Counted from the first letter of the stretch, positions 38,693 to 50,395 are shown. The stretch: DNA of 64,000 bases from Halomonas caseinilytica (GCF_001662305.1 NZ_BDEP01000005.1:1-64000); one strand, 5' to 3'. Made by a program: numbers and translations. The notes: generated by a model from the sequence alone, not told the origin.

Positions 38693-39496
38693 CTATTGGC
38701 AGTGCGGCGTGCGGCCGGACTGACGGGCCTGTCGGTAGCTGGCCAGGGCAGTCTCCATGTTGGCCTGAAGGCCCTGGATACGGTTGCCATGGCTGGGGTG
38801 AGTGGACATCCACTCCGGAGGCTGGCCTCCGCCGGCTTCGCTCATGTTATGCCACAGAACGATGCTGGCGCGGGGGTCGAAGCCGGCCTGGGCCATCAAT
38901 TGCAGACCGATCTTGTCAGCCTCGCGCTCGTGGCTGCGCGAGAAGGGCAACTGGACACCGTACTGGGCCCCCATGCCGAGTGCCGACATGGCCATGTCAT
39001 GGTTCGCTCCCTGGATGCCGGCAGCGGCGGCGGCCACTGAAGCCACCGTCATGCCAATCTGGGTGGCGCTCTGGGTCGAGGCCCGCTCATTGGCATGGTG
39101 AGCCAGCACGTGGCCGATCTCGTGGCCGATCACCGAGGCTACCTGGTCCTGATTGGTGGCGATATCGAGCAGGCCGGTGTTCACGCCGACATAGCCGCCG
39201 GGCAAGGCGAACGCATTGGCCGAGTCGTCCTTGAAGACGCGTACCTGCCAGTTCTCCTGGCGTGCCTCGGCAGGCAGCACCCGCACCACCGCATCGGTGA
39301 TGCACTGCACATATCGCAAGGGCGCGCCGCTGACGGTGGGCCGGTCGCTTTGATACTGGGCGAATGCCTTGGCGCCCATCTGATCGAGCTCATCGTCGGA
39401 CATCAGCATCAACTGCGAGCGTCCGGTCGGCGAGGTCGTGCAGGCCGCCAGGGCGAGCCCGAGCGCCCCTATGGCGAGGCAGTGCATCCAGCGCAT
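38693..39496 (-). CDS. M48 family metalloprotease lipoprotein
   Basis: A 267-residue predicted lipoprotein (lipobox LAAC, Cys19; GGAGGAAACC before ATG 39496) with the M48 zinc motif HEIGH (His125, Glu126, His129) and the third ligand in READ (HEREADKIG). It resembles E. coli LoiP/YcaL, periplasmic proteases acting on misassembled outer-membrane proteins such as the BAM substrates. No C-terminal TPR, so not BepA. Single gene, converging on the MDR gene across 10 bases. Confidence 0.9.
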   Translation of the reverse strand: MRWMHCLAIGALGLALAACTTSPTGRSQLMLMSDDELDQMGAKAFAQYQSDRPTVSGAPLRYVQCITDAVVRVLPAEARQENWQVRVFKDDSANAFALPGGYVGVNTGLLDIATNQDQVASVIGHEIGHVLAHHANERASTQSATQIGMTVASVAAAAAGIQGANHDMAMSALGMGAQYGVQLPFSRSHEREADKIGLQLMAQAGFDPRASIVLWHNMSEAGGGQPPEWMSTHPSHGNRIQGLQANMETALASYRQARQSGRTPHCQ

Positions 39497-39702
39497 ATTG
39501 GTTTCCTCCAAGAATCGGCCCCGGGTGCGGGGCAGTGCTCGATGACAAGATACCGTGCCTGCCCGGCGGGTCAACCGAGGGCGGGGGAAGAGGCAGAGTA
39601 TGGCATCATGCCCTTTGGCCGTGTCGTGATGGTGCCCGCTCGGTGCGCCGTCATGGCAAGGGCCTGATAGAAGGCCGCGAGACAAGTAGGGAGAACGACG
39701 TG

Positions 39703-40566
39703 ATGGACGATGAACTGGCCAGGCGCCTGCTGGGTGTACTGGAGCGTGTGGAGCCCTGGTTGCCGCCGACACCGGTAGAGGTCGACTGGCAGCGTGATGT
39801 GGCTGCCCTCTGGCAGCGACATGCCCTGGGCGGCAGTCTGACCCCGGTGCCACCCAGGGATGCCATGCGCCTGGACGACCTGCTCGGGATCGAGCGACAG
39901 AAACAGGCGCTGGTCGACAACACGCGGGCCTTTCTGCAGGGCTATCCGGCCAACCATGCCCTGCTGTGGGGCGCTCGGGGAGGCGGCAAGTCGTCGTTGG
40001 TGAGGGCCTTGCTCAATGACCTGGCCGAGGAGGGACTTCGCTTGGTGCAGGTGGATCGTCATGACCTGGCCGCCCTGCCAGTGCTGGTCGAACGCCTGCG
40101 TCGCGAGCCGCATCGCTTCGTGGTCTATTGCGATGATCTGTCTTTTGAAGGGCATGACGATGCCTACAAGGCCCTGAAGAGTGTGCTCGACGGCACGCTG
40201 ACCGGCCCGCCCGAGAATGTCCTGCTGTATGCCACGTCCAACCGGCGCCACCTGCTGCCGGAGTCGATGAGCGACAATGACGATTCTCGGCTGGTGGGCG
40301 AGGAGCTGCATCATGGCGATGCCGTGGAAGAGAAGATCTCGCTTTCGGATCGTTTCGGCCTCTGGCTGAGTTTTCGCCCCTTCGACCAGGCGACCTATTT
40401 GCAGGCCTGCGCGCACTGGGTGACCTGGTTGGGAGACGATGGCGACTGGAATGACGAGGCCCGAACCGAGGCGGTTCGCTATGCCACCCTGCGTGGCGGG
40501 CGAAGTGGTCGGGTAGCCTGGCAGTTTGCTTGCCAATGGGTAGGGCGCCTGCGCCTTGAGGGGTGA
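39703..40566 (+). CDS. DUF815 AAA-type ATPase
   Basis: A 287-residue P-loop ATPase of the DUF815 family. Walker A GARGGGKSSL at about residue 88, Walker B in FVVYCDDLSFEG, a sensor-like LYATSNRRHLLPE, then SDRFGLWLSFRPFDQATYL. AGGGAG precedes ATG 39703. Function of the family is not established; the fold suggests a AAA+ protein acting on a partner. Converges on der across a strong terminator. Confidence 0.87.
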   Translation: MDDELARRLLGVLERVEPWLPPTPVEVDWQRDVAALWQRHALGGSLTPVPPRDAMRLDDLLGIERQKQALVDNTRAFLQGYPANHALLWGARGGGKSSLVRALLNDLAEEGLRLVQVDRHDLAALPVLVERLRREPHRFVVYCDDLSFEGHDDAYKALKSVLDGTLTGPPENVLLYATSNRRHLLPESMSDNDDSRLVGEELHHGDAVEEKISLSDRFGLWLSFRPFDQATYLQACAHWVTWLGDDGDWNDEARTEAVRYATLRGGRSGRVAWQFACQWVGRLRLEG

Positions 40567-40594
40567 GGTGTCGAGGCGTAGCGCCGCCCAGAAC

Positions 40595-40624
40595 GCAGCG
40601 CGCCGCCCGGGGGCGGCGCGCTGC
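40595..40624. terminator. Strong GC hairpin between DUF815 gene and der
   Basis: Perfect 13-bp stem GCAGCGCGCCGCC / GGCGGCGCGCTGC with loop CGGG, followed by TTT on the + strand, between convergent genes. Likely bidirectional transcription end. Confidence 0.75.
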
Positions 40625-40656
40625 TTTGCGGCAATGTTGGCGTGACGCTTGGAGGT

Positions 40657-42060
40657 TCAGCGTCGGCCGCGTCGTGCCGAGCGGGTGCGGTCGAGCTCAC
40701 GCTTCTTGGCCTTCTCGCGATCGTTGGCGCCGGCCATGTTGTCGTAGGGGTTCTTGCCTGAACGGAACTCGAAGCGCATCGGAGTGCCGCGCACCTTGAG
40801 CACCTTGCGGAAGGTGTTGGTCAGGTAGCGCTTGTAGGCTTCGGGCAGCGAGGCGGTCTGGTTGCCGTGGACCACGATGATCGGTGGGTTGGTACCGCCC
40901 TGGTGGGCCATGCGCAGCTTGATGCGGCGGCCATGGATCATCGGCGGCTGGTGCTGCTCCACGGCGTCCTGAAGGATATTGGTCAGGCGGTTGGTCGACC
41001 AGTGGCTGTTGGCCGATTCGAAGGCGCGCTCGATCGAGGGATAGAGATCGCCCACCGCCGTGCCGTGCAGCGCCGAGATGAAGTGCAGCTCGGCATAGTC
41101 GGCGAAACCCAGACGGCGCTTGATCTCGGTGCGCATCTTGTCCTTGGCTTCGCTCTCGAGGCCGTCCCACTTGTTGACGGCCAGCACGAGGGCCCGGCCG
41201 CTGGTCAGCACATAGTCGAGCAGGTGCAGGTCCTGCTCGACCAGGCCGCTTCTGGCATCCAACACCATGACGGCGACATGGCACTCCTTGATGGCTTCCA
41301 GCGTCTTGATGATCGAGAACTTCTCGGCGACCTCGCGGACGTTCTTGCGACGGCGGACGCCGGCGGTATCGACCAGCACGTAAGGCTTGCCACGACGCTC
41401 GAAGGGGATCTCGATGGCGTCGCGTGTCGTGCCCGCCTCGTCGAAGACCACCACGCGCTCCTCGCCGAGCAGTCGGTTGACCAGGGTCGACTTGCCCACA
41501 TTGGGCCGTCCGATCACTCCGATACGAATACCCGACGTGCCGGTGTCGGCGGGAATGTCCGCATCACGCTCGGGGAAGGGCTCGAGCACTTCCTCTATCA
41601 GGGCGGTGACATTGCGTCCGTGGGCGGCGGCGATGGAGCGCGGCTCGCCGATGCCGAGCTGCCAGAAGTCGGCCATGGCCGAGTGTTCCTCGAGGCCGTC
41701 GGTCTTGTTGACGACCAGCCAGGTCTTCTTCTGGTTGACGCGCAGATGGTTGGCGATGGCTTCATCGGCCACGTTGAGGCCACTGCGTCCATCGACCATG
41801 AACAGCACGATGTCGGCCTCGTCGATGGCCTGCAGCGACTGCTCGGCCATGGCGACGTCGATGCCTTCCTCATCGCCGCTGATACCACCTGTGTCGATGA
41901 CCGTATAGGTCTTGCCACCGAGCACGCCGTTGCCGTACTTGCGGTCCCGGGTCAGGCCCGGGAAGTCGGCCACCAGCGCGTCGCGCGAGCGGGTCAGGCG
42001 GTTGAACAGGGTCGACTTGCCCACGTTGGGGCGCCCGACCAGGGCAATAACGGGATTCAT
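40657..42060 (-). CDS. der: Ribosome biogenesis GTPase Der (EngA)
   Basis: A 467-residue tandem GTPase. G1 motifs [10 protein letters not shown] occur twice (near residues 8 and 185), with DTGGI and DTAGV G3 motifs and NKTD / NKWD G4 motifs, then a C-terminal KH-like domain and a basic tail. Der acts in 50S ribosome assembly. Last gene of the rlmN-to-der run; overlaps bamB by 4 bases. Confidence 0.98.
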   Translation of the reverse strand: MNPVIALVGRPNVGKSTLFNRLTRSRDALVADFPGLTRDRKYGNGVLGGKTYTVIDTGGISGDEEGIDVAMAEQSLQAIDEADIVLFMVDGRSGLNVADEAIANHLRVNQKKTWLVVNKTDGLEEHSAMADFWQLGIGEPRSIAAAHGRNVTALIEEVLEPFPERDADIPADTGTSGIRIGVIGRPNVGKSTLVNRLLGEERVVVFDEAGTTRDAIEIPFERRGKPYVLVDTAGVRRRKNVREVAEKFSIIKTLEAIKECHVAVMVLDARSGLVEQDLHLLDYVLTSGRALVLAVNKWDGLESEAKDKMRTEIKRRLGFADYAELHFISALHGTAVGDLYPSIERAFESANSHWSTNRLTNILQDAVEQHQPPMIHGRRIKLRMAHQGGTNPPIIVVHGNQTASLPEAYKRYLTNTFRKVLKVRGTPMRFEFRSGKNPYDNMAGANDREKAKKRELDRTRSARRGRR

Positions 42061-43205
42061 GGGTTGAGTTCCAGAGCCTCCAGGCTACCGTCGTCGGCCA
42101 TTGCATAGACGCGATTGCCATCGGTGAGCGGGCGCGCGCTGATACCGGAGCCGTCGATTTCGGTGCGGCCGACCAAGGTACCATTCTCGGCGTCGATGAC
42201 ATGCAGATAACCTTCGAAATCCCCCACCACCAGACGGCCATCGGCGAAGGCGGGAGCCGTCAACTGGCGGCCCGCGAGATCGTCGAGACGCCAGCGTTGC
42301 TCGCCGTTGCTGGCCGACAGGGCGACCAGGTGGCTGTCATCATCGACGACGTAGAGAGTGTCGTCCACCAGCACGGGCGTGTGGTAGCTGGGCACGTCCC
42401 GCGACCACAGTACCTGGCCACTAGTGGCCTGGAGGGCCACCAGGCGGCCATTGTAGCTGGTGACATAGAGGCGGCCGTCAGGGGTCAGCACGGGTTGGCC
42501 GACCAGGTCGACCATGCGCTCGATGTCGCTGCGTCCTTCGGGAGTGGCGATGCGCCGCTCCCACAGGGCCCGGCCGCTGCCGTTCTCGATGGTCACCAGT
42601 CGACCATTGGCCAGGCCGGCGAAGGTGACCGCGTCGATGATCCGCGGCGTACCGGTGGTGCGCAGGGTCAGCGAGGGGCGTGATGACGTATAGACCCAGC
42701 GTTCCGAGCCGCTGGCGCGATCGAGGGCAGTGACATTGCCGTCGACGCTCTGCACCACCACCAGCTGACTGTTGATCTGAGGGGCGGAAAGCACTTCGCT
42801 GCTGACGCGAGAACGCCAGACTTCCTCGCCGCTGGACTGGTCCAGTGCCACGACTTCACCGTTGCGCGTGCCGAGATAGACGCCACCGGCCACGGCAGTC
42901 AGGCTACTGGAGGCGCCGTTGTCGAGCTCATGTTCCCAGCGGATTTCGCCGGTGTCGGCGTCCAGCGCCATCACCAGGCCGTGTTGGTCGGCGGCGAACA
43001 GGGTATCGCCGTCCCGAGCGGGCGTGAGGGTGTAGCCGCCGAGCCCCATGCCGTCACCGATCTGCTCGTCCCACAGGGTGTTCACGGACGTGCTGCGAGC
43101 GATGTCCTGCAGTTCCCGGGGCGGATTCTGTGAATCCACCTGGCCGGCGCAACCTGCCAGCAGTCCCAGTGCCGCAGTTGCGGCGATCGCCAGAGTCGGT
43201 TTCAT
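42057..43205 (-). CDS. bamB: Outer membrane assembly lipoprotein BamB
   Basis: A 382-residue predicted lipoprotein (LLAGC, Cys19) made of PQQ-like beta-propeller repeats: [70 protein letters not shown]. Part of the BAM complex that inserts outer-membrane beta-barrels. Overlaps der and yfgM by 4 bases each. Confidence 0.96.
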   Translation of the reverse strand: MKPTLAIAATAALGLLAGCAGQVDSQNPPRELQDIARSTSVNTLWDEQIGDGMGLGGYTLTPARDGDTLFAADQHGLVMALDADTGEIRWEHELDNGASSSLTAVAGGVYLGTRNGEVVALDQSSGEEVWRSRVSSEVLSAPQINSQLVVVQSVDGNVTALDRASGSERWVYTSSRPSLTLRTTGTPRIIDAVTFAGLANGRLVTIENGSGRALWERRIATPEGRSDIERMVDLVGQPVLTPDGRLYVTSYNGRLVALQATSGQVLWSRDVPSYHTPVLVDDTLYVVDDDSHLVALSASNGEQRWRLDDLAGRQLTAPAFADGRLVVGDFEGYLHVIDAENGTLVGRTEIDGSGISARPLTDGNRVYAMADDGSLEALELNP

Positions 43206-43861
43206 GACGTGGTCTCCTGAACGCCCAGATTGTCGAGCTTGAGTTGTACGCCGTAGAGCGGACGCTCGCCCTCTTCGGCGAGCTGCAGGGCCTCGCGCCA
43301 GGCATCACGGGCCTGGGAGGTCTCGCCCAGGGCGAAGTGCGCATCACCGCGAATGTCTGCCTGTTGGGCAGACAGGGTGGCGGGAATCGTGCCGTCGAGG
43401 GTGTCGAGGGCCGCCTCGGGCTCATCGGCCGCGACCTGAAGGCGCGCCAGTCGGAGTCGCGCCAGACCGGTTAGGTAGGCGTGCTCACTGTCGGCGATCA
43501 ACGCTTCCAGCGTCTCGCGAGCCGCGGCCTGGTCCCCACCTTCCACGGACAGGCGAGCCGAGAGCAGTCGGGCCATGTCGGCGTAGAGGCTGTCGCCATG
43601 TTCCTCGGTGAGGGAGGCGACCAGTTCCTCTGCCTGGCCGCGAGCCGCGTCAGTGACCTGGTCCTGGCTGCTCAGGGTCAGCAGTTGCTGGTAGCGCTGG
43701 GAAGCGGCTTCGGCCTGGCCGGTCTGATAGTCCTGCCAGGCCTTCCAGGCGAAGACGCCGGCGGCGGCAATCGCTGCGCCGATCAGCAGGGATACGCCGT
43801 TCTCCTTCCACCAGCGCTTGATGGCTTCTATCTGTTCTTCTTCGGTTCTCAGTTCCGCCAC
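43202..43861 (-). CDS. yfgM: YfgM-family TPR protein
   Basis: A 219-residue protein with cytoplasmic N terminus (AELRTEEEQIEAIKRWWKEN), one membrane anchor (VSLLIGAAIAAAGVFAWKAW) and periplasmic TPR-like repeats. E. coli YfgM is a SecYEG/PpiD-linked chaperone factor. Encoded between hisS and bamB exactly as in E. coli. Confidence 0.93.
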   Translation of the reverse strand: MAELRTEEEQIEAIKRWWKENGVSLLIGAAIAAAGVFAWKAWQDYQTGQAEAASQRYQQLLTLSSQDQVTDAARGQAEELVASLTEEHGDSLYADMARLLSARLSVEGGDQAAARETLEALIADSEHAYLTGLARLRLARLQVAADEPEAALDTLDGTIPATLSAQQADIRGDAHFALGETSQARDAWREALQLAEEGERPLYGVQLKLDNLGVQETTS

Positions 43862-43891
43862 GGGCGGCCTCCTTATTCGATATGCGGTCCG

Positions 43892-45178
43892 TCAGGCTTC
43901 CGACAAGAGGTCGGTGAGGGCCGAGGCGAGCTCGTTGCGGTCGAGGCGGCGCTGTTCGCGCTCCTCGCGCAGGAACTTGAGAGTGACGACACCCTCGGCG
44001 AGTTCCTCCTCGCCAAGCAGCAATGCCAGGCGAGCGCCACTCTTGTCGGCCTTGCGGATGCGGCTCTTGAAGCCACCGCCACCACAGTGGAGCTGCAGGC
44101 GAAGCGTTGGCAGTTCGTCGCGCAGCTGTTCGGCCAGTTCCAGGGCCGCGGCTTCGGCGGCGTCACCCATTGGCAAGAGGTAGACGTCCAGGGTGTCGAG
44201 GGCGGCGTCGGGTACGAGCTCCAGCGTCTCGAGCAGCAGGATCAGCCGCTCGATGCCCATGGCGAACCCGACCGCCGGCACCGGCTTGCCCCCGAGCTGC
44301 TCGACCAGGCCGTCGTAGCGTCCCCCGGCGCATACCGTGCCCTGGCTGCCCAAGGCGTCGGTGGTCCATTCGAAGACGGTACGCGAGTAATAGTCCAGCC
44401 CGCGCACCAGGCGAGGATTGATCACGTACTCGATACCGGCGGCGTCGAGGATGGCGGTCAAGCGCGTGAAGTGCTCGCGGGACGCGTCGTCCAGGTGGTC
44501 CATCAGGCGCGGTGCATCGGCCAGCATGTCCGCCATGGCCGGATTCTTGGAGTCGAGGATGCGCAGCGGATTGGTGGACAGGCGTCGGCGGGAATCCTCA
44601 TCGAGCACATCGAAGTGTGCCTCGAAATAGCTCACCAGCTTGTCGCGGTAGGCGGCACGTGCCTCCGGCGATCCCAGGGAATTGAGCTCCAGGGTCACGT
44701 GCTCGAACAAGCCTAGCTGCTTCCACAGGCGGGCCGAGAGCAGGATCACCTCGGCGTCGATATCCGGCCCTTCGAGGCCGAAGGTTTCCACGCCGACCTG
44801 ATGGAACTGGCGATAGCGACCTTTCTGCGGGCGCTCATGGCGGAACATCGGGCCCTGATACCAGAGACGCTGAGTCTGGTTGTGCAGCAGGCCATTCTCC
44901 ATGGCGGCGCGTACACAGCTTGCCGTACCCTCGGGCCGCAGGGTCAGGCTGTCGCCGTTGCGGTCCTCGAAGGTGTACATTTCCTTTTCGACGATATCGG
45001 TGACTTCGCCGATGGAGCGCTTGAACAGGGCGGTCTGCTCGAGGATGGGGGTACGGATCTCGTCATATCCGTAGCGACCCATCAGCGTGCGGACCTGTTG
45101 CTCGAAGTACTGCCACAGGGGCGCTTGCGCCGGCAGCAGGTCGTTCATGCCTCGAATGGCCTGGATTTTCTTGCTCAA
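43892..45178 (-). CDS. hisS: Histidyl-tRNA synthetase
   Basis: A 428-residue class II synthetase. The start is taken as TTG 45178 ([12 protein letters not shown]), since AAGGAG lies 6 bases before it and the family begins [16 protein letters not shown]; an upstream GTG at 45193 lacks spacing. Motif 2 ([17 protein letters not shown]) and HisA motif [15 protein letters not shown] are present, with the C-terminal anticodon domain. Between ispG (24 bp) and yfgM. Confidence 0.96.
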   Translation of the reverse strand: MSKKIQAIRGMNDLLPAQAPLWQYFEQQVRTLMGRYGYDEIRTPILEQTALFKRSIGEVTDIVEKEMYTFEDRNGDSLTLRPEGTASCVRAAMENGLLHNQTQRLWYQGPMFRHERPQKGRYRQFHQVGVETFGLEGPDIDAEVILLSARLWKQLGLFEHVTLELNSLGSPEARAAYRDKLVSYFEAHFDVLDEDSRRRLSTNPLRILDSKNPAMADMLADAPRLMDHLDDASREHFTRLTAILDAAGIEYVINPRLVRGLDYYSRTVFEWTTDALGSQGTVCAGGRYDGLVEQLGGKPVPAVGFAMGIERLILLLETLELVPDAALDTLDVYLLPMGDAAEAAALELAEQLRDELPTLRLQLHCGGGGFKSRIRKADKSGARLALLLGEEELAEGVVTLKFLREEREQRRLDRNELASALTDLLSEA

Positions 45179-45202
45179 TGATGACTCCTTCACGTGCCGG
45201 GA

Positions 45203-46318
45203 TCAGGCGTCCCGGGCAATCACGTCCTTTTCCGCCTGCTGCTTCTCGCGGACCTTGTCACGAATCAGTCGTTCGAGATCGTCGACCAGGTGGTCGTTGC
45301 GCAACTTGCTGGCCGGCTTGCCGTCGATGTAGACGAGGTTGGCGGGGCTTCCGCCCGTCAGGCCGATGTCGCTTTCCTTGGCTTCGCCCGGGCCGTTGAC
45401 CACGCAACCGATGACCGAAACGTCCAGGGGCGTGAGGACATCTTCCAGACGCTCCTCGAGGGCGTTCATGGTACCGATGACATCGAAGTTCTGTCGCGAG
45501 CAGCTCGGGCAGGCGACGAAATTGATGCCCTTGGCGCGCAGGCTCAGGCTCTTGAGCATGTCGAAGCCGACCTTGACCTCCTCGACCGGGTCGGCGGCGA
45601 GCGAGACACGAATGGTGTCGCCGATGCCGTCCATCAGCAACATGCCCAGCCCGATGGAAGACTTGACGGTACCTGAACGCAGGCCACCGGCTTCGGTAAT
45701 GCCGAGATGCAGCGGCTGCTCGATGCGCGAGGCGAGTTCCCGATAGGCAGCGACGGCCATGAACACGTCGGACGCCTTGACGCTGACCTTGAAGTCAGGG
45801 AAGTCCAGACGGTCGAGATGGTCGATATGGCGCATGGCGGATTCGACCAGTGCCGCCGGTGTCGGCTCGCCGTACTTCTTCTGCAGGTCCTTTTCCAGCG
45901 AGCCGGCGTTGACGCCGATGCGGATCGGGATGCCGTTGTCGCGGGCAGCGCTGACCACCGCGGCGACGCGGTCTTCGCGACCGATGTTGCCGGGATTGAT
46001 GCGCAGGCAGTCGACACCGAGTTCGGCGACGCGCAGGGCGATGCGGTAGTCGAAGTGGATATCGGCGACCAGGGGGATATTCACGGCGCGCTTGATACGG
46101 CCGAAGGCTTCGGCGGCCTCCATGGTCGGCACCGAGACGCGCACGATGTCGGCACCGGCGTTTTCCAGCTGCTGGATCTGCGCCACGGTGCCGTCCACGT
46201 CGAGCGTGTCGGTATTGGTCATGCTCTGCACGGAGATGGGGGCGCCGCCTCCGACCGGTACGTCACCGACATGAATGCGGCGAGATTGACGTCGTTGGAT
46301 GGGCGATGGTGCGTGCAT
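45203..46318 (-). CDS. ispG: 4-hydroxy-3-methylbut-2-enyl diphosphate synthase IspG
   Basis: A 371-residue IspG. [4Fe-4S] ligands Cys270, Cys273 ([10 protein letters not shown]) and Cys305 plus Glu312 (CVVNGPGE) are in the same positions as in E. coli. It reduces MEcPP to HMBPP in the MEP isoprenoid pathway, and depends on the cell's iron-sulfur supply, so it is a client of the isc locus 5 kb away. Start [12 protein letters not shown] at 46318. Confidence 0.97.
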   Translation of the reverse strand: MHAPSPIQRRQSRRIHVGDVPVGGGAPISVQSMTNTDTLDVDGTVAQIQQLENAGADIVRVSVPTMEAAEAFGRIKRAVNIPLVADIHFDYRIALRVAELGVDCLRINPGNIGREDRVAAVVSAARDNGIPIRIGVNAGSLEKDLQKKYGEPTPAALVESAMRHIDHLDRLDFPDFKVSVKASDVFMAVAAYRELASRIEQPLHLGITEAGGLRSGTVKSSIGLGMLLMDGIGDTIRVSLAADPVEEVKVGFDMLKSLSLRAKGINFVACPSCSRQNFDVIGTMNALEERLEDVLTPLDVSVIGCVVNGPGEAKESDIGLTGGSPANLVYIDGKPASKLRNDHLVDDLERLIRDKVREKQQAEKDVIARDA

Positions 46319-46323
46319 GAGAC

Positions 46324-47364
46324 TCACTCTCCCAAAGTGAAGCGAGCGACATTGTTGGCGCCGGCGCGTTCGACAAGGTCGACGGTTTCGCCGCCCCAAC
46401 GGAGTTCGACGCCGGTTGCGTTGCCCACGGTCAGCCGGAAGGGCGGGTCGCCCTCGACTCGTGCCGTGGTGCCGGGTTCCTGCAGGCCGACGAAGACGCG
46501 CTGGTTGTTGGCGTCGAAGATCTCGGTCCAGGACTGTTCGTTGAAGGTCAGGTTCAGCACGCGAGGATCGGCCTGTGTTGCCGAGTCGGCCTCCTCGTCG
46601 CCGGCCTCTGAGGACGCCTCGTTGCCTTCTGCCAGGCCGTTGCCTTCCTCAGACGCCGATGCCTCGGCCGTGTCGGCATCCGATGTCGCTTCCGGTGACG
46701 CCTCGTCGGTTGTCGACAGCAGATCAGGCTCGTCATCCGGCTGGGCCGTGCTCTCGTCGGTGGCAGGCCCGTCCGAGGAGCCGGTCGGCGATGAGGTGTC
46801 GGTAGCGTCTGCGGATGACTGTGCACCGTCGGCCGATGATGCCGCGGCGTCGTCGGATGGCGCGGAGCCTTCGGTGATGGCGGCGTTGCCATCGATGCCG
46901 TCGACCGCGACCGGGGCACTGTCGTTGGGAGACGGCGGCTCGCTGCCTCCGCGACTTTGCCACCACATCAGTGTCAAGCCGATCAGCCCGGCGATGACCA
47001 CCAGGGTCGCGAGGCGGAACAGCCAGGCGCCGATCCGCGAGGGTGGCTTGTTGACGACATGCACGGGGGTGACCTTGTGCTCGTCGTCCTTGCCGAAGTG
47101 TGCCTTGTAGGCCGCCAGCACTCGTGTCTCATCGAGACCGAGCAGGTTGGCATAGCTACGCAGGTAGCCGCGCCGGTAGGTGGCGATCGGCACCTCCTCG
47201 TAACTGTCGTTCTCCAGGCCATCGATCACGGCCGGACGCAGATTGAGGGCCGCGGCGACCTCCTCGCGCGATAGTCCCAGGGCATCCCGCTCCCGACGCA
47301 ACAGCTCGCCAGGCGAGGCCTGGGGCGTGGTAGCGTCGGGTTCCTGGAGGGGTGTGTCGCTCAT
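46324..47364 (-). CDS. rodZ: Cytoskeletal protein RodZ
   Basis: A 346-residue RodZ: N-terminal HTH ([24 protein letters not shown] and [17 protein letters not shown]), one membrane helix ([18 protein letters not shown]), a long periplasmic acidic Ser/Ala/Glu/Asp-rich linker (residues about 140-255) and a C-terminal DUF4115 beta domain ([17 protein letters not shown]). Anchors MreB and sets rod shape. Between pilW and ispG. Confidence 0.94.
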   Translation of the reverse strand: MSDTPLQEPDATTPQASPGELLRRERDALGLSREEVAAALNLRPAVIDGLENDSYEEVPIATYRRGYLRSYANLLGLDETRVLAAYKAHFGKDDEHKVTPVHVVNKPPSRIGAWLFRLATLVVIAGLIGLTLMWWQSRGGSEPPSPNDSAPVAVDGIDGNAAITEGSAPSDDAAASSADGAQSSADATDTSSPTGSSDGPATDESTAQPDDEPDLLSTTDEASPEATSDADTAEASASEEGNGLAEGNEASSEAGDEEADSATQADPRVLNLTFNEQSWTEIFDANNQRVFVGLQEPGTTARVEGDPPFRLTVGNATGVELRWGGETVDLVERAGANNVARFTLGE

Positions 47365-47394
47365 GGCGTGGCATCCTTCATTGGAAAACAGGGC

Positions 47395-48117
47395 TCAGGG
47401 CGTGCCTCGCGAGGTTGCCGGTCGATCATGATCGCCCCGGGCGCGAGCGATGTCGTCGGCCAGGCGAGCTGACGCTGCATCTGGACCCGCTTGGCGCCGA
47501 TAACGTTCCAGGTGCCGCTCGGCATTCTCGAATCGTCCTTGCGCGATATCGAGCTCGGCAAGACGCAGATGGGCGCCGGGTCGACCGGGATCGATGCGCA
47601 AGGCCTGTTCGAAGCTGGCTCGCGCCGCCGCTTCGTCGCCGGTTGCGCGTTGGCAGCGTCCCAGGTTGACGAGCAATTGGCCCCGGTTGATGTAGCGGGT
47701 GTCCTTGCTCGCGCGTTGCAACTGATGACACGCTTCTCTAATACGTCCCCGATCATACAGGAAGGCAGCGTAGTTGTTGCGTGCTCGGGTGAGATCGGGA
47801 TCGTCATGCAGTGCAGCACGAAAGTTTTCTTCGGCCAGGGCATCGTCGCCCCGGCGCTGATGGACCATGGCCATTGCCTGGCGTGCTTCGGCGTCGCCGG
47901 GAGCCAGCTCCAGGGCATGGCCGAGGGCCTCGGAGGCACGCTGCAGGTCGTCACGGGCCAGATAGGCCTCGCCGAGGCGTGTGTAGGCCTCGACGGGATC
48001 GGCGTCTCGCGGGGCCTGGTCGTCACGCATGGCACAACCACTCAACCACAGAGCGCCGATCAGAAGGACCGCGATGCGGCATTGTCGGTAGCCGTCGAGA
48101 CTCGGGCGACCCGTCAT
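47395..48117 (-). CDS. pilW: Type IV pilus biogenesis lipoprotein PilW/PilF-like
   Basis: A 240-residue predicted lipoprotein (LSGC, Cys28) with about six TPR repeats (AYTRLGEAYLARDDLQRASEALGHAL and following). PilF/PilW-type pilotins help the PilQ secretin reach the outer membrane, but whether type IV pili are present cannot be judged here. Position between rlmN and rodZ matches other gammaproteobacteria. Confidence 0.85.
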   Translation of the reverse strand: MTGRPSLDGYRQCRIAVLLIGALWLSGCAMRDDQAPRDADPVEAYTRLGEAYLARDDLQRASEALGHALELAPGDAEARQAMAMVHQRRGDDALAEENFRAALHDDPDLTRARNNYAAFLYDRGRIREACHQLQRASKDTRYINRGQLLVNLGRCQRATGDEAAARASFEQALRIDPGRPGAHLRLAELDIAQGRFENAERHLERYRRQAGPDAASARLADDIARARGDHDRPATSRGTP

Positions 48118-48228
48118 GGCATCCTCGTTGAGGCATCGTGGCAGTGGGCGGCACGATGCCTGACCGATGGTGAAAAAAGCCTGACCATCAAAGCGTCGTG
48201 CCCGGTTGAAGTCAAGACGTGAGCCGGC

Positions 48229-49356
48229 TCAATCGGCGTCGAGCTGGATCGACTGGATATAGCGCTCGTGCCGCCGTGTGCGATCCTTGACGCGACCCAC
48301 CAGCTGGCCGCAGGCGGCATCGATGTCGTCGCCGCGGGTGGAGCGGATCGGCGCCGTGTAACCCAGATCGGCGAGCCACTGTTGGAAGCGCTTTACCTGG
48401 TTGCGCGACGGTGTCTCGTATCCCGAATGGGGGAACGGGTTGAACGGAATCAGGTTGATCTTGCTGGGCAGCTCCTGCAGCAGCTCGGCGAGCTGGCGGG
48501 CATGCTCCTGCTGATCGTTGACGTCCTTGATCAGGGTGTACTCGATGGTGACCATGCGGGTGTCGTCGCACTTGGCCAGGTAACGCTGACAGGCATCGAG
48601 CAGGGTGCGAATGTTGTACTTGCGGTTGAGCGGCACCAGTTCGCTGCGCAGCTCGTCGTTGGCGGCATGCAGCGAGATGGCCAGGCTCACGTCGAGCTCG
48701 TCGCCGAGGCGGTCGAGCATCGGCACCACGCCGGAGGTGGAAAGGGTGACGCGGCGCTTTGAGAGACTGTAGCCATAGTCGTCGAGCATCAGCTTCATCG
48801 CCGGGACGACATTGTCGTAATTCAGCAGCGGCTCGCCCATGCCCATCATCACCACATTGGTGACGGGACGGTTGGCGGTGTCGTGGCGCGGCCCGAAGCT
48901 GTTGCTGGCGACCCACACCTGCCCGATGATCTCGGCGGCGGTGAGGTTGCGCTGGAAGCCTTGCTTGCCCGTGGAGCAGAAACTGCAGTCCAGCGAGCAG
49001 CCGACCTGGGACGAGACGCACAGCGTACGACGCTTGCCGTTGTCGGCCGGGATCAGCACCGTCTCGACGTAGCTGCCGTCCTCGACTTCCAATACCCACT
49101 TGCGGGTGCCGTCGTTGGAAGTGCCTTCGTAGACCACGCTGGGCCCGCGGATCTCGGCGACCTCGGAGAGCCGCGCCCGCAAGGCCTTGGACAGGTTGGT
49201 CATGGACGCGAAGTCGCTGCAGCCTTCCTGGTGAATCCATTTCATCACCTGGGCGGCGCGAAACTTCTTCTCGCCGATGGAAAGGAAGAAAGCCTCCATT
49301 TCCTCGCGCGTCATGCCGAGCAGGTTGGGGCGTTGTGGGGCGGTATCAGCGGTCAT
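48229..49356 (-). CDS. rlmN: 23S rRNA/tRNA m2A methyltransferase RlmN
   Basis: A 375-residue radical-SAM enzyme. Cluster motif [15 protein letters not shown] (near residue 125), [12 protein letters not shown] and the second catalytic Cys near GSGFCT-like [12 protein letters not shown] region. It methylates A2503 of 23S rRNA and A37 of tRNAs. Starts at 49356 or ATG 49365 are both possible; neither has a good ribosome site. Confidence 0.95.
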   Translation of the reverse strand: MTADTAPQRPNLLGMTREEMEAFFLSIGEKKFRAAQVMKWIHQEGCSDFASMTNLSKALRARLSEVAEIRGPSVVYEGTSNDGTRKWVLEVEDGSYVETVLIPADNGKRRTLCVSSQVGCSLDCSFCSTGKQGFQRNLTAAEIIGQVWVASNSFGPRHDTANRPVTNVVMMGMGEPLLNYDNVVPAMKLMLDDYGYSLSKRRVTLSTSGVVPMLDRLGDELDVSLAISLHAANDELRSELVPLNRKYNIRTLLDACQRYLAKCDDTRMVTIEYTLIKDVNDQQEHARQLAELLQELPSKINLIPFNPFPHSGYETPSRNQVKRFQQWLADLGYTAPIRSTRGDDIDAACGQLVGRVKDRTRRHERYIQSIQLDAD

Positions 49357-49475
49357 GGCGGGCATCGTGGGTCGTTGGGGCAAGGTGCGGGAGCCGTATG
49401 GCTCCCGCTCGGCAGGAAACCTGCCACCAGGGAACTACTGATGGATATCGCGAACGGCGATGAATCAGCGTTTCC

Positions 49476-49901
49476 TCAGCGCGAGCAGATCTCGCTTTCC
49501 TCGAAGAAGTAGGCGATTTCGCGTGCCGCGGACTCCGGGGAGTCGGAACCATGGACGGCGTTGGCGTCGATGGACTGGGCATAGTCGGCGCGAATGGTGC
49601 CGGCCTCGGCTTCCTTGGGGTTGGTGGCGCCCATCAGGTCGCGATTGGCGGCAATGGCGTTCTCGCCTTCCAGCACCTGGACCACGACCGGACCGGAGGT
49701 CATGAAGCCGACCAGGTCACCGAAGAAGGGACGCTCCTTGTGCTCGGCGTAGAAGCCCTCGGCCTGCTCCTGGGAGAGGTGCAGCATCTTGGCGGCGACG
49801 ATCTTCAGACCGGCCTTCTCGAAGCGGCTTTCGATCTCGCCGATGACGTTCTTGGCGACGGCGTCGGGCTTGATGATGGACAGGGTGCGTTCAGTGGCCA
49901 T
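49476..49901 (-). CDS. ndk: Nucleoside diphosphate kinase
   Basis: A 141-residue Ndk with active-site His117 in NAVHGSDS, Lys11 (IKPDAV) and [16 protein letters not shown]. It equilibrates nucleoside triphosphates. Start ATG 49901 after the conserved [13 protein letters not shown]. Located between rlmN and iscA, i.e. where hscB/hscA/fdx stand in enterobacteria. Confidence 0.98.
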   Translation of the reverse strand: MATERTLSIIKPDAVAKNVIGEIESRFEKAGLKIVAAKMLHLSQEQAEGFYAEHKERPFFGDLVGFMTSGPVVVQVLEGENAIAANRDLMGATNPKEAEAGTIRADYAQSIDANAVHGSDSPESAAREIAYFFEESEICSR

Positions 49902-50068
49902 GTGGCGTGCTCTCCAGTCTGGGTAACGGGCAGTGACAACCCAGCGCCGCCCCGGGAAACCAGGGCGGCGCTGGGCATGTGATTCGTGCGGTCCGGCGCC
50001 ACGCGCCGAATGGGCGCAGAGTATACCGCCCCGAGGCGGGAAGGGACAATTCGCGTCGTCAGGCGGAC

Positions 50069-50395
50069 TCAGACGCTGAAGCTCTCGCCGCAGCCGCACT
50101 CATCCTTGACGTTCGGGTTGTTGAAGCGGAAGAAGCGATTGAGCCCTTCCGACACATAGTCGACCTCGCTGCCATCGAGCATTTCCAGGGCGTCCGGCGC
50201 GACGAAGACCTTGACGCCGTGTTCCTCGAAAGCCACGTCGTCGTTCGATGCCTCGTCGGCGAAGTCGAGGACGTAGCTGTAGCCCGAGCAGCCGCTGGGC
50301 TTGACGGTGACCCGCAGCCCCAGGCCGTGCCCGCGCTCGTCGAGCACCCGATGGATCTGTTCGGCGGCGGCGGTGGTGATGGAAAGGGTCGCCAT
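50069..50395 (-). CDS. iscA: A-type iron-sulfur carrier IscA
   Basis: A 108-residue A-type carrier. Three ligand cysteines: Cys36 ([14 protein letters not shown]) and Cys100/Cys102 (ECGCGESF). The GCSG-YVLDF version and [10 protein letters not shown] fit IscA rather than ErpA. Here it directly follows iscS (21 bp), with no iscU between. Confidence 0.93.
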   Translation of the reverse strand: MATLSITTAAAEQIHRVLDERGHGLGLRVTVKPSGCSGYSYVLDFADEASNDDVAFEEHGVKVFVAPDALEMLDGSEVDYVSEGLNRFFRFNNPNVKDECGCGESFSV